A DNA stretch of 64,000 nt, from NCBI GenBank assembly GCA_001871475.1, contig MNVE01000009.1, positions 149,120 through 213,119 on the forward strand, in the 5' to 3' direction. Position 1 is the stretch's first letter; each line of letters starts with the position of its first letter. The DNA comes from Candidatus Micrarchaeota archaeon CG1_02_47_40 (GTDB lineage Archaea > Micrarchaeota > Micrarchaeia > Anstonellales > CG1-02-47-40). Both the position numbers and the translations under genes were made by a program. Of the stretch, positions 46,709 to 56,006 are shown in pieces. The notes under the pieces are model-generated. The model was given only the letters and a program-made list of their open reading frames with translations. It did no database searches and was not told the DNA's origin.

Positions 46709-47044
46709 TTAAGATATGCCGCACGGAGTGCCCCATCCTGTTCCATACATCTGGCCGAGTATGCCTGGCGCGACTGCCACTATAACTATTCCTATCAATG
46801 CGCCTGTAAGCATTGAGGTAGCCCAGACGTTTGCCCTTGCACGCGTCTCTGCACCCATCATCTGTCCGCCAGCGTATACTGCGCCTGCCCCGACAAGCAT
46901 GAGCATTACTATGATTGGGATTACGCTGTTGATGAAAGTGCACAGGCTGGACAGCCCAGTAGTTATGGCAGAAGTATCTGCAAATGCCATTCCCGCAAGC
47001 AGGACCGCAAACATTCCAATAAACTGCAGTTTCCTAATATTCAT
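46709..47044 (-). CDS. VirB2/TrbC-like two-TM pilin-type protein, paralog 4
   Basis: YAGGQMMGAETRARANVWATSMLTGALIGIVIVAVAPGIL. Confidence 0.72.
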   Translation of the reverse strand: MNIRKLQFIGMFAVLLAGMAFADTSAITTGLSSLCTFINSVIPIIVMLMLVGAGAVYAGGQMMGAETRARANVWATSMLTGALIGIVIVAVAPGILGQMYGTGWGTPCGIS

Positions 47045-47086
47045 TTAACCACCTTTTGAACGTTGTGTAAAAGACAAATACGAGAT

Positions 47087-50000
47087 TTATAAACCTATTT
47101 CTTGGGGTTCCTTTGTTTTCTGCCTTGTGGGCGAGTCGTTTTTTTCCTCTTCTGGTTTTAACTTGTGTGCGGGAGTGGGCTTTTTCCCTCCCCTGAAAAG
47201 AAGGAAAAATGCAAGAAGGCAGAGCAAAAGAACGGTGGCAAGCGCGAGAAGAAGGGCATTGTTGTCGGATGGCTTTGCAGGAGAGAGGGAGGCAAGAATG
47301 AGGGAAACTTCCTTTGGTATGTTTTGAGTTAGGGAAAGGGAGCGGCAGAAGTCGGAATTTTTTAGAGCGGAGGAGCTTTCTGAAAGCTTGGAGGAGAATT
47401 CGGAGAGTTTTTGTTGGAGCTCGGGGATGGAGGAATTCTGGGATTGGAGGCGGGAGATTGATGCTTGGGCAAGCTGATGGGAGGAGTGCGCTGTCTTTTC
47501 AAGCAGGGCGAGGGTTGAGAGGGTTTTGTTTTGGAGGGAATGAAAGGAGGAAAGGGAGGAGTCAAGCTCGCTGTTTTCGGACACTGTTGGGCTTGAGCCA
47601 GCTTGCAGTTTGGTTTTCGATTTCAATATTTTTTTGTCTATTGCTTCAAGTTCGCTTTCCAACTGCTTTGGGGTTTTGAAGAAGGAGAAGGAGAGTTTGT
47701 AATCTGTTGCTTTGGAGTAGTGGAGGGAATAGTTCTGCAGGAGAAGGGAGAAGGACTGCTTTTGGATTTCGTATTCGGCTATTCTGGAGAGGGAGAGGGA
47801 AGCCGCGGAGGAAGAGAAGGAATCCAGCATGGTTTTTGCAGAGGAGATTTGCAGAGCGGTTTGCTCAAGCGAAAGAGAAGCGCTTATGTAATCTTCGGAA
47901 AGGAGGGAGGAATAGGAGGAGTCGAGGGAAGAGGAGATGTTTTTGAGGAGGAAATTGATATTTGAACGTTCGGTAGTGTTGAGCGAAAGGTAGAATGCTT
48001 TGTCTTCAAGAAGTAATTTTTCAGAGGTGAGATTTTCATAAATGGAATTCAGGAATGAGGAAATTTCTCCCCCCTCCAGCTTTTCGTTTGCCGCCAAAAG
48101 AAGGGAAAGCGCTTCTTTTGTATTTCCCTCTTCAAATTTCCTCTGCGCGTCTGAAAGGAGTTTTTGCGAAGCGAGTATGCCTAGTTGGAGGCGGGTGGTT
48201 TCAAGCGTGCTTCTGTTTGCAAAGTATGAGAGGGTGTTGTTTGCTTCCGCAAGTTTTTCTTCTGTTTTGTTTTTTTGCAGAAGGTATTCGTTTTCAAGAA
48301 GGGTGCTTTCCTGCCAGGAGGAGGAGAGGAGGCTTTCCAATTCTATAAGAGATTTTATGGCATCGGCATATTTTCCTGCGCTTATCAGGCTCTGCGCCTC
48401 TGCGTAAAGGGAAAGCGCCTTTGTATTTGAGGGGAAATCGGAAGGGGAATAAAGGGAGAAAAGGTAATTTGCATAATTCTCGGAATCATCTATGGTGTAG
48501 GAAACCGAAAAGGAAGCTGAATCGCCTTGGGAAATTGAGTTGAGGATGAAGGAGTAGAAAAGCGCACCCCCGCTGAATTGGTGCGAAACGGAGCGTATTT
48601 CATTTGCAGAAAGAGGGATAAGCGCAAAGTTTTTCGGGGAAGCGTTTGCAAAATCATTCGTGGAGATGCGCAAATTCTCAAAATCGGCAGAGAAATCGGA
48701 AAGGGAAAGCGTGTAGGAGATTGAAAGCGTTTGCGCGTTTTGAGTGGTTTGCACATTGGTTTTTGAGAGGGAGTAGGGGGAAGGGAGCGAATAGGAGAAA
48801 ATGAAAGAGTCTTTTCCCTTTTTCACGTTTTCAAGGGTGATTTTTGCGTAAGCGGGATAGCGCTCAATTGAGGGGTTTTGGTATGCGTAGGAGGCGGAGA
48901 GGCTGGCAGAAGTAATTGGAATGGGAATTTTTGCGCACAGTAAGGGGTAATCGGAGTAGGATTCGAAGGAGAGTTCGTTTTCTACAAGCGCCTCTTCCTG
49001 CGTGGAATCCGCCTCCTGCTTTATGGAGGATGTTTTTGCCGGAAGGGATGTCTTCTCAAACAGGAGGGAGTGCTGCGAGTATGCTGGAAGTGAGGAGAAG
49101 CGCAAGAGAAGGGAATTTTTTGAGGAAGAGTATGCGGCATCTTTTAGAATTTGCGGGGGGGAGATGGCATCCTCAATGCCGAATTCGGCAGAGAGTGGAA
49201 TTTGCACGGTTATTTCCGAGGGAGAGGAGAGGGGGGAGGGGTTTGAAATTGTTATTTGAGCGCTTTGCAGCAACGGCTCGTCAATGCACGCAAGTGAAGG
49301 AGAGTAGAATGAAACTTGAGAGTTGTCTGAAAGAATCTGTGAGAGCGCTTGCGAGGCCTTCTGCTCAAAGAAAATGCGCACCTTTTCGTATTCAGAATCT
49401 ATTTTCACGAAATTTCCTGCTGCCGTGCGTATGTTGAGAATTCCTCCGGGAAAGTAAGTGGACTCTATTGAGTTGAGTGAAGAGATTTGCTGGGGAAGAA
49501 GTGAGGCAAAATAGGGCGCCTGCAAAAGAAGCGAGTTTCGCGTTTCATCCAATGTATCAAAGAGATTCTGCTCGCGCAAGAAAAGAGAGTCTATCCGTGA
49601 GGAGATGGAAGAGGAGAGGGAAGCATAAGTTTCCTCTGAAAGTGCGCTTTCTTTGCTTATCGCAAGATATTGCTCGTAGAACTGCCTGTCTTCTGCTGCA
49701 TCAATTCCATCCTTCTCTGCCGATGAGATGAAACGGGAGTATTCGGAAAGAAGCCTTTGCAGTTCCATTTGCGTAAGTGTGCCGGCGAAACTGCTTGTTT
49801 GTGAAAGCTCCCTTTGTGAGCGCATTGAAAGGGAGATGGAATTGACAAAAAGGCGGAATTTTTCCCCTACCGGTTGCGCGGAATCCGCCAGGGTGAAGTT
49901 TGCCTGTGCGCGTTCAAGCAATGATTGGGAAACGTGCCTTTGCACTTCGGATGAGCCGGAGGTGGAGGGAAATGCGGAAAGAGCGTCTTGCGCCTGCAGA

Positions 50001-51259
50001 ATTTCCTGGTTTGCTTTTTCCCTTGCAGTTGAAACGAGCGACTGCGCCTCTCCCTCAAGCGAGCCAAGAAGCGTGCGCGCTTCTTTTGAGTTTGCGATGC
50101 ATTCCCCTGATTGGGAAATGGAAAGTGAGGCATACTCCCTGTTTTTTGCATTAAGCGTGCTGCGTGCGTTCTTGGAGTATCCTTGCGCATTTGCAAGCTT
50201 GGTTTGCGCATGGAAAAACTTATCTGAAAGTGTGCCGGCAAAGGGAACGGCAGTTATTTCTTTTCCATTTATGAATGCAATGCTTGCCTCGTCAAATTCC
50301 TCAAAATTATGGCGGCGGTTCTGTGAAATGGCACCATCAAGCAAAAGTATTTCCTGTTCGCATTCCTGATTGGCAAAATCCGCCTCATTTTCCATTTTTA
50401 TGAGCGTATTTTTGGCGGTTTTATCGTATGCGAGGATTGTTTCAAGAAGGTTTGGAGTGGGGCTTGCGCCGAGAAGGGAAAAAAGAAGGTAAGATGAAGA
50501 GTTGTCGGGCGGCAGTTTCTGGATAAGGCGCAAGGAAAGTGAGGAGGAAAGGTTTTGGAGCAGGTAGTATTGCGAGTTGCCTGCGAAAATTTCGTTTTTT
50601 ATCTGAAGGTAATCGGCTTTTGCAATGCCGGCGTATGTGTTTGAATCTGCTCCTGCAAAATCAAGTGCCTGCATGTTTTTTGAAAGGGAGGAGAGGGCAA
50701 GATTGATTGCCGCGGACGCGTGCCCATGTGAGGAAATGTAATCGGACATTGCACCCTTCCAGAAATTTCCAAAATCCATAGTATAGGCGTAAACGTCTGC
50801 AATTTTGAGAGTTAAATAAAAGGGCTGGCCGAAAAAGAGCGCGGGATTTTCAAAAAAGACGCTGAAATCCTTCACCTTTTTTGCATTTGTGTAAAGGGTT
50901 TTTGCGAGTGCGGCTTTTTCATTTGCGCTTGCAAGCTTTAGGTTCGATTCATCTATGTGCGAAGAGATGGATTTGGGATTGGGATTTTCTGAAAGGAAGG
51001 GAGAGTAATATGCGGAATCGTGCAGGGAAATTTCTTCCATTCTAACAGACTCCAGCTCGGACTCAAACCCGCCGGTCCACAGATTCACGCCCGGCAATTT
51101 GATTATGCCAGGATGCTGCGCCTCAAAGGACGGGGAGAGCCAGTATTGTTGATAAGACTCAATGAAAGGCGGAGAGGAATAAACATCCTGGGCAAAAAGA
51201 GGGGAGAAGAATGAAAGTAGGAAAAGAAGCGCAAAAAGAAGGAAGGGGAAAATGCGCAT
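47087..51259 (-). CDS. Giant S-rich secreted protein with C-terminal TM anchor (~1390 aa)
   Basis: Signal MRIFPFLLFALLFLLSFFSPLFAQD; C-terminal NNALLLALATVLLLCLLAFFLLFRGGKK; helical repeats between. Confidence 0.7.
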   Translation of the reverse strand: MRIFPFLLFALLFLLSFFSPLFAQDVYSSPPFIESYQQYWLSPSFEAQHPGIIKLPGVNLWTGGFESELESVRMEEISLHDSAYYSPFLSENPNPKSISSHIDESNLKLASANEKAALAKTLYTNAKKVKDFSVFFENPALFFGQPFYLTLKIADVYAYTMDFGNFWKGAMSDYISSHGHASAAINLALSSLSKNMQALDFAGADSNTYAGIAKADYLQIKNEIFAGNSQYYLLQNLSSSLSLRLIQKLPPDNSSSYLLFSLLGASPTPNLLETILAYDKTAKNTLIKMENEADFANQECEQEILLLDGAISQNRRHNFEEFDEASIAFINGKEITAVPFAGTLSDKFFHAQTKLANAQGYSKNARSTLNAKNREYASLSISQSGECIANSKEARTLLGSLEGEAQSLVSTAREKANQEILQAQDALSAFPSTSGSSEVQRHVSQSLLERAQANFTLADSAQPVGEKFRLFVNSISLSMRSQRELSQTSSFAGTLTQMELQRLLSEYSRFISSAEKDGIDAAEDRQFYEQYLAISKESALSEETYASLSSSISSRIDSLFLREQNLFDTLDETRNSLLLQAPYFASLLPQQISSLNSIESTYFPGGILNIRTAAGNFVKIDSEYEKVRIFFEQKASQALSQILSDNSQVSFYSPSLACIDEPLLQSAQITISNPSPLSSPSEITVQIPLSAEFGIEDAISPPQILKDAAYSSSKNSLLLRFSSLPAYSQHSLLFEKTSLPAKTSSIKQEADSTQEEALVENELSFESYSDYPLLCAKIPIPITSASLSASYAYQNPSIERYPAYAKITLENVKKGKDSFIFSYSLPSPYSLSKTNVQTTQNAQTLSISYTLSLSDFSADFENLRISTNDFANASPKNFALIPLSANEIRSVSHQFSGGALFYSFILNSISQGDSASFSVSYTIDDSENYANYLFSLYSPSDFPSNTKALSLYAEAQSLISAGKYADAIKSLIELESLLSSSWQESTLLENEYLLQKNKTEEKLAEANNTLSYFANRSTLETTRLQLGILASQKLLSDAQRKFEEGNTKEALSLLLAANEKLEGGEISSFLNSIYENLTSEKLLLEDKAFYLSLNTTERSNINFLLKNISSSLDSSYSSLLSEDYISASLSLEQTALQISSAKTMLDSFSSSAASLSLSRIAEYEIQKQSFSLLLQNYSLHYSKATDYKLSFSFFKTPKQLESELEAIDKKILKSKTKLQAGSSPTVSENSELDSSLSSFHSLQNKTLSTLALLEKTAHSSHQLAQASISRLQSQNSSIPELQQKLSEFSSKLSESSSALKNSDFCRSLSLTQNIPKEVSLILASLSPAKPSDNNALLLALATVLLLCLLAFFLLFRGGKKPTPAHKLKPEEEKNDSPTRQKTKEPQEIGL

Positions 51260-51283
51260 GTATAGTAAATGGAGATAAATCAT

Positions 51284-52441
51284 TTAAACTTTTACAAGCG
51301 GCCTTGCCCCGTCATGCTCTACTACTATAGTGGTTTCAGCCTGCGAAACCAGCGAGCCCTTCTCATCGGAAAGCACCGGATAGGGGTAAAGTATCCCTAA
51401 ATTCATCATCTCTTTCAGAGAAGCGGAAAGAAGGAGCTTTGAGGTGAATTTCTTCACCAGCCAGCGCTGTGCAAACGGAAGTGTCAGGAAATTCTCGGCT
51501 GCAAAGGAAAGCACCTGCCTTGAGGTGCGGAGGCGCGTGTTGCCCGCCTGGAGTATCTGGAAAATTTCCACCTGGTCGGTTTCGTGCACCTGCCCCTTTC
51601 CGGTTGAGGCAAATGGCTCTATCGCAAAAAAATCCCCTTCCCTTATCTCATAGCCGCCATCATGCGCGATGTTGGGTATTTCGGGCCCTGCGTGAAGCAC
51701 GTATGGCTGAAGCATGTGCCCGGTAAGATTTTCTATTGGCTTAAAGCCTAGTTTGCGGATTTCGTCTTCTATGGCTTTTCCTATTTCCCCTGTTTTTTTT
51801 CCCGGGCGGATTGAGCTTATTGCCGCGGAAAGTGCATTTTGAGCTGCGTCTATCTGCTTTCCATTCTCTTCGGACAGGTCTATGGTGTATGCGACATCCG
51901 CAATGCAGCCGTTTATGTGCACACCAAAGTCCACCTTCACCATATCGCGCTCCCCAAGCAAAAGAGGGCAGTCCGCCTCTGGCGTCAGGTGAGCGGCAAT
52001 TTCATTCACCGATACATTCACTGGAAAGGCGGGTTTGCCTGCCGCGTCGCTAATCATTTTTTCTATCGTTTCTGCTATGTCAAGATAGGATGCTCCGGGC
52101 ATTATGAGCTTTTTTGATTCCTCGCGTATTGAGAATGCGATTTTGCCTGCCTGCTCGTAAAAGGAGAGGATTTCTTCCTGTGAATAGTACTCGCTGTGTT
52201 CTTTTTCGTGTTTGCTATCGTCGGTAGGCGTGCCCTCGCTTTCGCCGTGTGTGTGTTTGTTTTCGTGCGTGTGCCCGCTTTCAGTGCCCTGCATATGCCC
52301 GATTTCACTGTGTGCGCGTTCGCTTTCGGTGCCTTGCGCGTGCCCATGTTCATGGGCGTGTGTGTGCTCGCCGCCATCATGTTCGTGCGCATTTTCAGGC
52401 GAATCGGCAGAGCTTTCCTGTTTTTTTTCTTCTTTTGGCAT
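51284..52441 (-). CDS. map: Methionine aminopeptidase (type II) with His-rich N-terminal extension
   Basis: VKVDFGVHINGCIADVAYTIDL, LTGHMLQPYVLHAGPEIPN, FFAIEPFASTGKGQV; N-terminal HTHAHEHGHAQGTESERAH... Confidence 0.92.
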   Translation of the reverse strand: MPKEEKKQESSADSPENAHEHDGGEHTHAHEHGHAQGTESERAHSEIGHMQGTESGHTHENKHTHGESEGTPTDDSKHEKEHSEYYSQEEILSFYEQAGKIAFSIREESKKLIMPGASYLDIAETIEKMISDAAGKPAFPVNVSVNEIAAHLTPEADCPLLLGERDMVKVDFGVHINGCIADVAYTIDLSEENGKQIDAAQNALSAAISSIRPGKKTGEIGKAIEDEIRKLGFKPIENLTGHMLQPYVLHAGPEIPNIAHDGGYEIREGDFFAIEPFASTGKGQVHETDQVEIFQILQAGNTRLRTSRQVLSFAAENFLTLPFAQRWLVKKFTSKLLLSASLKEMMNLGILYPYPVLSDEKGSLVSQAETTIVVEHDGARPLVKV

Positions 52442-52446
52442 AAAAA

Positions 52447-53136
52447 TCACTTAAGAATGGGAAGTTTCCCTACCTCGGAAATGTTCCGGACGGCAAAATC
52501 GGAATTGCACTTTTCCTTTTGATGTTTTCCCTTTAAAACCCTGATTGCGACCATCCCTGCTTTGCGCGAAGAGAGCACATCAAGGACGGGGTGGTTCCCT
52601 ATCATTGCACACGTGGAGGGTTTTGCACCAAGCGCCCGGCAGATGCGCAAATAAAAATTTGGGGATTTGTTCAATCCGAGCTCTTCTGAAATGAACACAG
52701 AATCAAAGGAATCCTGCAAGCCGAGGCGGATTAGCTTGTCCCACTGCTTCTTTGCGATTCCCTCTGTCGCAACGCAAAGAACGAATCCTCGTTTGCGCAA
52801 TTTTGCAAGCAGGGAGGATACTCTGGGGTAGGGCGCTATCTGCCTTTTCGTGTCGTGGTATGCGCGGATGGCTGAAGCGATTATTTTTGCCGGATTTTTG
52901 CATTTTAGCTTTTTGCAGAGAAGGTCAAAGTGCTCCTGGTTGTTTGCCCCTTTTTTGCAGATTATTTCCCGCAGTGCGGCAGATACTGAATTTGCATCTG
53001 CGGGAAGACCTGCTGAAAGCATTGCGGCTATTGCGTTTTTGCGCGCTTTTTTTGCAAACTCGCTTGAGGGAAAGAGAGTGTCATCAATGTCAAAGAGGAG
53101 GAAGCGTACCCCTCTAAACTCGCGTTTTGCTGGCAT
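52447..53136 (-). CDS. HAD-family hydrolase
   Basis: LLFDIDDTLFPSSEFAKKAR...LCVATEGIAKKQWDK...GNHPVLDVLSSRKAGM. Confidence 0.85.
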   Translation of the reverse strand: MPAKREFRGVRFLLFDIDDTLFPSSEFAKKARKNAIAAMLSAGLPADANSVSAALREIICKKGANNQEHFDLLCKKLKCKNPAKIIASAIRAYHDTKRQIAPYPRVSSLLAKLRKRGFVLCVATEGIAKKQWDKLIRLGLQDSFDSVFISEELGLNKSPNFYLRICRALGAKPSTCAMIGNHPVLDVLSSRKAGMVAIRVLKGKHQKEKCNSDFAVRNISEVGKLPILK

Positions 53137-53695
53137 ATCCTGCGAGCACCTTTGTCAGGTGAATAAGAGTTTTCTGCACGTCCCCTTCTGACTGGCAACC
53201 GGTGCAGATTATCTTCCCGTTTTTAAAAAGAAGGAGGGAGGATTTTGGCAGTTTGAATTTGAGTATTGCGCCGGGAAATTGCTCCGGCTCGTATTCCACG
53301 TTTTCCACTTCGGAAGCTATTGCATACAAATCAAGGTCAACGCCAAGCGCGGCGCTTGCGACGATGTTTTCCACCTTGAACTTCGGCTTCATCCTGGTTT
53401 CGGAAGTTAATTCCGCATATGGTTTGAGAAGCGACATTGTCTTGTTCACGGCAGCCTGCACCTGCAATTCCGACTGGCAGCCGGTGCAGATTATCTTCCC
53501 GTTTTTAAAAAGAAGCAATGAGGATTTGGGAACTGTGAGCTTTAGGATTGCGCCGGGAAATTGCTCCGGCTCGTATTCCACGTGCTCCAGCTTGAACGCT
53601 ATCTGGTATAAGTCAAGCTGTATGTGAAGGTTCGCACTCGCAACGATGTTCTCTATCTTGAACTTTGGCCGTGGGATGCGGACTGATTTGGCCAT
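53114..53695 (-). CDS. tbp: TATA-box-binding protein
   Basis: Two direct repeats with EPEQFPGAIL and SSLLLFKNGKIICTGCQSE. Confidence 0.95.
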   Translation of the reverse strand: MAKSVRIPRPKFKIENIVASANLHIQLDLYQIAFKLEHVEYEPEQFPGAILKLTVPKSSLLLFKNGKIICTGCQSELQVQAAVNKTMSLLKPYAELTSETRMKPKFKVENIVASAALGVDLDLYAIASEVENVEYEPEQFPGAILKFKLPKSSLLLFKNGKIICTGCQSEGDVQKTLIHLTKVLAGYASKTRV

Positions 53696-53883
53696 GTTTA
53701 AAAGACCCCCTTAAGAATGTTTTCCCTTTTTTAGGGAAGAAACAAGTTTGCCTTTGCTTTTTAAATGAACAAGAGGTATTGCGGAGAGGGGGTTTAAAAA
53801 GGTGATTACACATAAAAACAAGAGAAATGCACTTCGTTTGGGGCTAGTGATAGCTAAAATATAGTGATTGTAGAGGTAATATT

Positions 53884-54165
53884 ATGGCAACAATGTCGCA
53901 CGGAACGTTGAGAAGGAAAACAAGGTCCCTTGGAAGGGAATGCGGCAGGCTTACGGTTAGCAAGCTGACTACTTCTCCCTCTCTCGGAGACAGGGTAGTA
54001 GTAAAGATAAATGCACGCTATGGCGGCGCGCCTCATCCGCGCTATAGGGGAAAAAGCGGAAAAATCATTGCCATCCGCGGCAAGGGATGCATCATCAAAA
54101 TAATGGACGGGGGTATGGAAAAGGAATTGAGCGTCCTGCCTTACCACCTGAAAAAGGGGGAATGA
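53884..54165 (+). CDS. rpl21e: 50S ribosomal protein L21e
   Basis: GTLRRKTRSLGRECGRLTVSKLTTSPSLGDRVVVKINARYGGAPHPRYRGKSGKI. Confidence 0.93.
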   Translation: MATMSHGTLRRKTRSLGRECGRLTVSKLTTSPSLGDRVVVKINARYGGAPHPRYRGKSGKIIAIRGKGCIIKIMDGGMEKELSVLPYHLKKGE

Positions 54166-54170
54166 GTCAT

Positions 54171-54521
54171 ATGATTGGAAAAAACGTTCTCTCAAAAAAG
54201 CCGCTTTGCCTTGCAGAGGTAGGGGAGATACTGGAGGAAAGGAAAAAGGACGGCGAGCTTGGGTTTGAGCAAAAGGCAAGCCTTGATTATTGCGCGAAAT
54301 TCTCAAAGCTTTCTTTTGAGGATGCGAAAGGAGTTGTGGAGGATTTGGAAAAATTTGCTGCGATTGACGAGGAGACAAGAATAAAGATAGTGGATGTGCT
54401 TCCTGTGCATGCATCACAGGTGCGCGCGCTTCTCCAAAAATCAAAAATTGCGCTTTCGGAAGGAGAGATTTTGGAAGTGCTGAAAATTGCAAAGAAATAC
54501 CGGGAAGCCGGCAAGGGATGA
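54171..54521 (+). CDS. rpoF: DNA-directed RNA polymerase subunit F (Rpb4)
   Basis: Position between L21e and DUF655, TLDYxxKFSK-like LDYCAKFSKLSFEDAKGVVEDL; start may be 54162. Confidence 0.85.
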   Translation: MIGKNVLSKKPLCLAEVGEILEERKKDGELGFEQKASLDYCAKFSKLSFEDAKGVVEDLEKFAAIDEETRIKIVDVLPVHASQVRALLQKSKIALSEGEILEVLKIAKKYREAGKG

Positions 54522-54525
54522 GGGT

Positions 54526-55086
54526 ATGACTGAAATGGAAGAGTACGCGTGGGTGTTGGATTTCATGCCGCAGGGAAGGGCTAGCGGCAGGGAGCCCGAA
54601 CCGCTTGCGCAGATAATAGGGGAGAAGTATTTCACGCTTTTGGAGGTAATACCCAAAGCCGGGGCGGCAATGCCCATTGAATCAAAGGTGTATGTTGGGA
54701 AGGATGGGCGGGTTGAAATAGACCATATTAAAAGGAGAATGGAGCTTGGAGACCTTACAAATACCGCGCGAAGCGAGCTGAATCCGGTGCTCAAGAAGAT
54801 AATAAATGCACGCGAGGCTGATTTTGTGCGCTTTTTCAACAAGTGCGGGCCTGTTTCCATAAGATTGCACCAGCTTGAGCTTCTTCCCGGGGTTGGGAAA
54901 AAGCACATGGAGCAGATTCTGGAAGAGAGGGAGAGCAAGGAATTTGCGAATTTCAAGGAGATACAGGAAAGGGTTACCTTGCTTTCAGACCCGGTGAATA
55001 TTGTTGTGACGCGCATTGAGAAGGAGCTGGCGGGAACGGAGAAGCACTATTTGTTTGCGAAACCTCCGGCTATGAAGAGAGAGTAG
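54526..55086 (+). CDS. DUF655 RNA-binding protein
   Basis: EYAWVLDFMPQGRASG...LHQLELLPGVGKKHMEQILEER... Confidence 0.9.
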   Translation: MTEMEEYAWVLDFMPQGRASGREPEPLAQIIGEKYFTLLEVIPKAGAAMPIESKVYVGKDGRVEIDHIKRRMELGDLTNTARSELNPVLKKIINAREADFVRFFNKCGPVSIRLHQLELLPGVGKKHMEQILEERESKEFANFKEIQERVTLLSDPVNIVVTRIEKELAGTEKHYLFAKPPAMKRE

Positions 55087-55192
55087 AGTTGGTTTATTCG
55101 ATCCCAAGCCGCTTAATCAACTCCTGCATCGTAAAAACTTCCACTTTTTAAACCTCCCAAAACGGTTTTAAACAAAGGGCAGTAAATAGAGT

Positions 55193-55453
55193 ATGGTGCT
55201 GTTGATGCTGGAAACGGAGATTGAAACATACGAAGCAAATAAAGAGGACCTTCTGCGCGAGCATGAGGGCGAATTCGTCTTAATTCACAATGAAAAGGTT
55301 ATCGACACTTTCAAATCGCAGGAGGACGCTATCCGCCTAGGGATTAAGAGGTTTGGAAATGTCCCGTTTTTAGTCAAGAAAATAGAGCTGCACGAACAGC
55401 CCCAAAATTTCACTTCCAATCTTATTGCTTGTGATTGTTCATGCCATCGATAA
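55193..55453 (+). CDS. DUF5678-like small protein paired with retropepsin
   Basis: YEANKEDLLREHEGEFVLIHNEKVIDTFKSQEDAIRLGIKRFGNVPFLVKKI. Confidence 0.6.
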   Translation: MVLLMLETEIETYEANKEDLLREHEGEFVLIHNEKVIDTFKSQEDAIRLGIKRFGNVPFLVKKIELHEQPQNFTSNLIACDCSCHR

Positions 55454-55878
55454 CAAGAGTGTTTTCGAACATCGCCCTTGACGGCCCTACGGTGGGCATC
55501 CGGTTCCATATTCCTATTGAACTTGAGAAGAAGATGCAGGAAGAAGGCATGGTGCAGATTCCGGCTCCGGTGGAAGGAGATGCACTGATAGACACCGGAG
55601 CAAGCAATTGCGTCATACAGGAGGATATTCCAAAAAAGCTTGGGCTCCAGCCGATGGATGTCGTAAAAATAAATACTCCCTCGTGCGAAGGCCGTGAATG
55701 CTATCGCTATTTTATCAGGTTGATTATCCCCGACCAAAAAATCATATACCAGGGCGTTTTTACCGCCGCACCGCTCAAAGGTCAAAAAATAGCATGCCTG
55801 CTTGGGAGAGACTTATTGCAGCATGGAGTTTTCATCTACATAGGATACGCAAATGAGTTTACATTGTCATTGGGATAG
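55435..55878 (+). CDS. Retropepsin-like aspartyl protease
   Basis: GDALIDTGASNCVIQEDIPKKLGL and CLLGRDLLQHGVFIYIG. Confidence 0.8.
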   Translation: MFMPSITRVFSNIALDGPTVGIRFHIPIELEKKMQEEGMVQIPAPVEGDALIDTGASNCVIQEDIPKKLGLQPMDVVKINTPSCEGRECYRYFIRLIIPDQKIIYQGVFTAAPLKGQKIACLLGRDLLQHGVFIYIGYANEFTLSLG

Positions 55879-56006
55879 TTTTTTTGCAAGGGATTTTCGC
55901 AGTTTCCTTCCGAACCTTAACGCGCCTTCTTCCATCGGCAACCGCACGCAGGTTTATTTCCGGAGGCTGCTCACCATTTTAAAGAGGCTTGCGCCAAATC
56001 TAAATC

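Noticed and set aside
46015-46943. Minus-strand +1 frame ORFs rich in RRADDGCRDACK
   Set aside because: Alternate-frame shadows of the YAGGQMMGAETRARAN-coding region.
45579-47048. Plus-strand ORFs (45579-45851, 45988-46341, 46419-46688, 46716-47048) that look like a conserved family
   Set aside because: They are exact antisense of the pilin-like genes; their similarity follows from the conserved sense-strand coding.
55087-55192. Remnant minus-strand reading frame ...KVEVFTMQELIKRLGIE*
   Set aside because: Too short (about 11-17 codons) to support as a gene.
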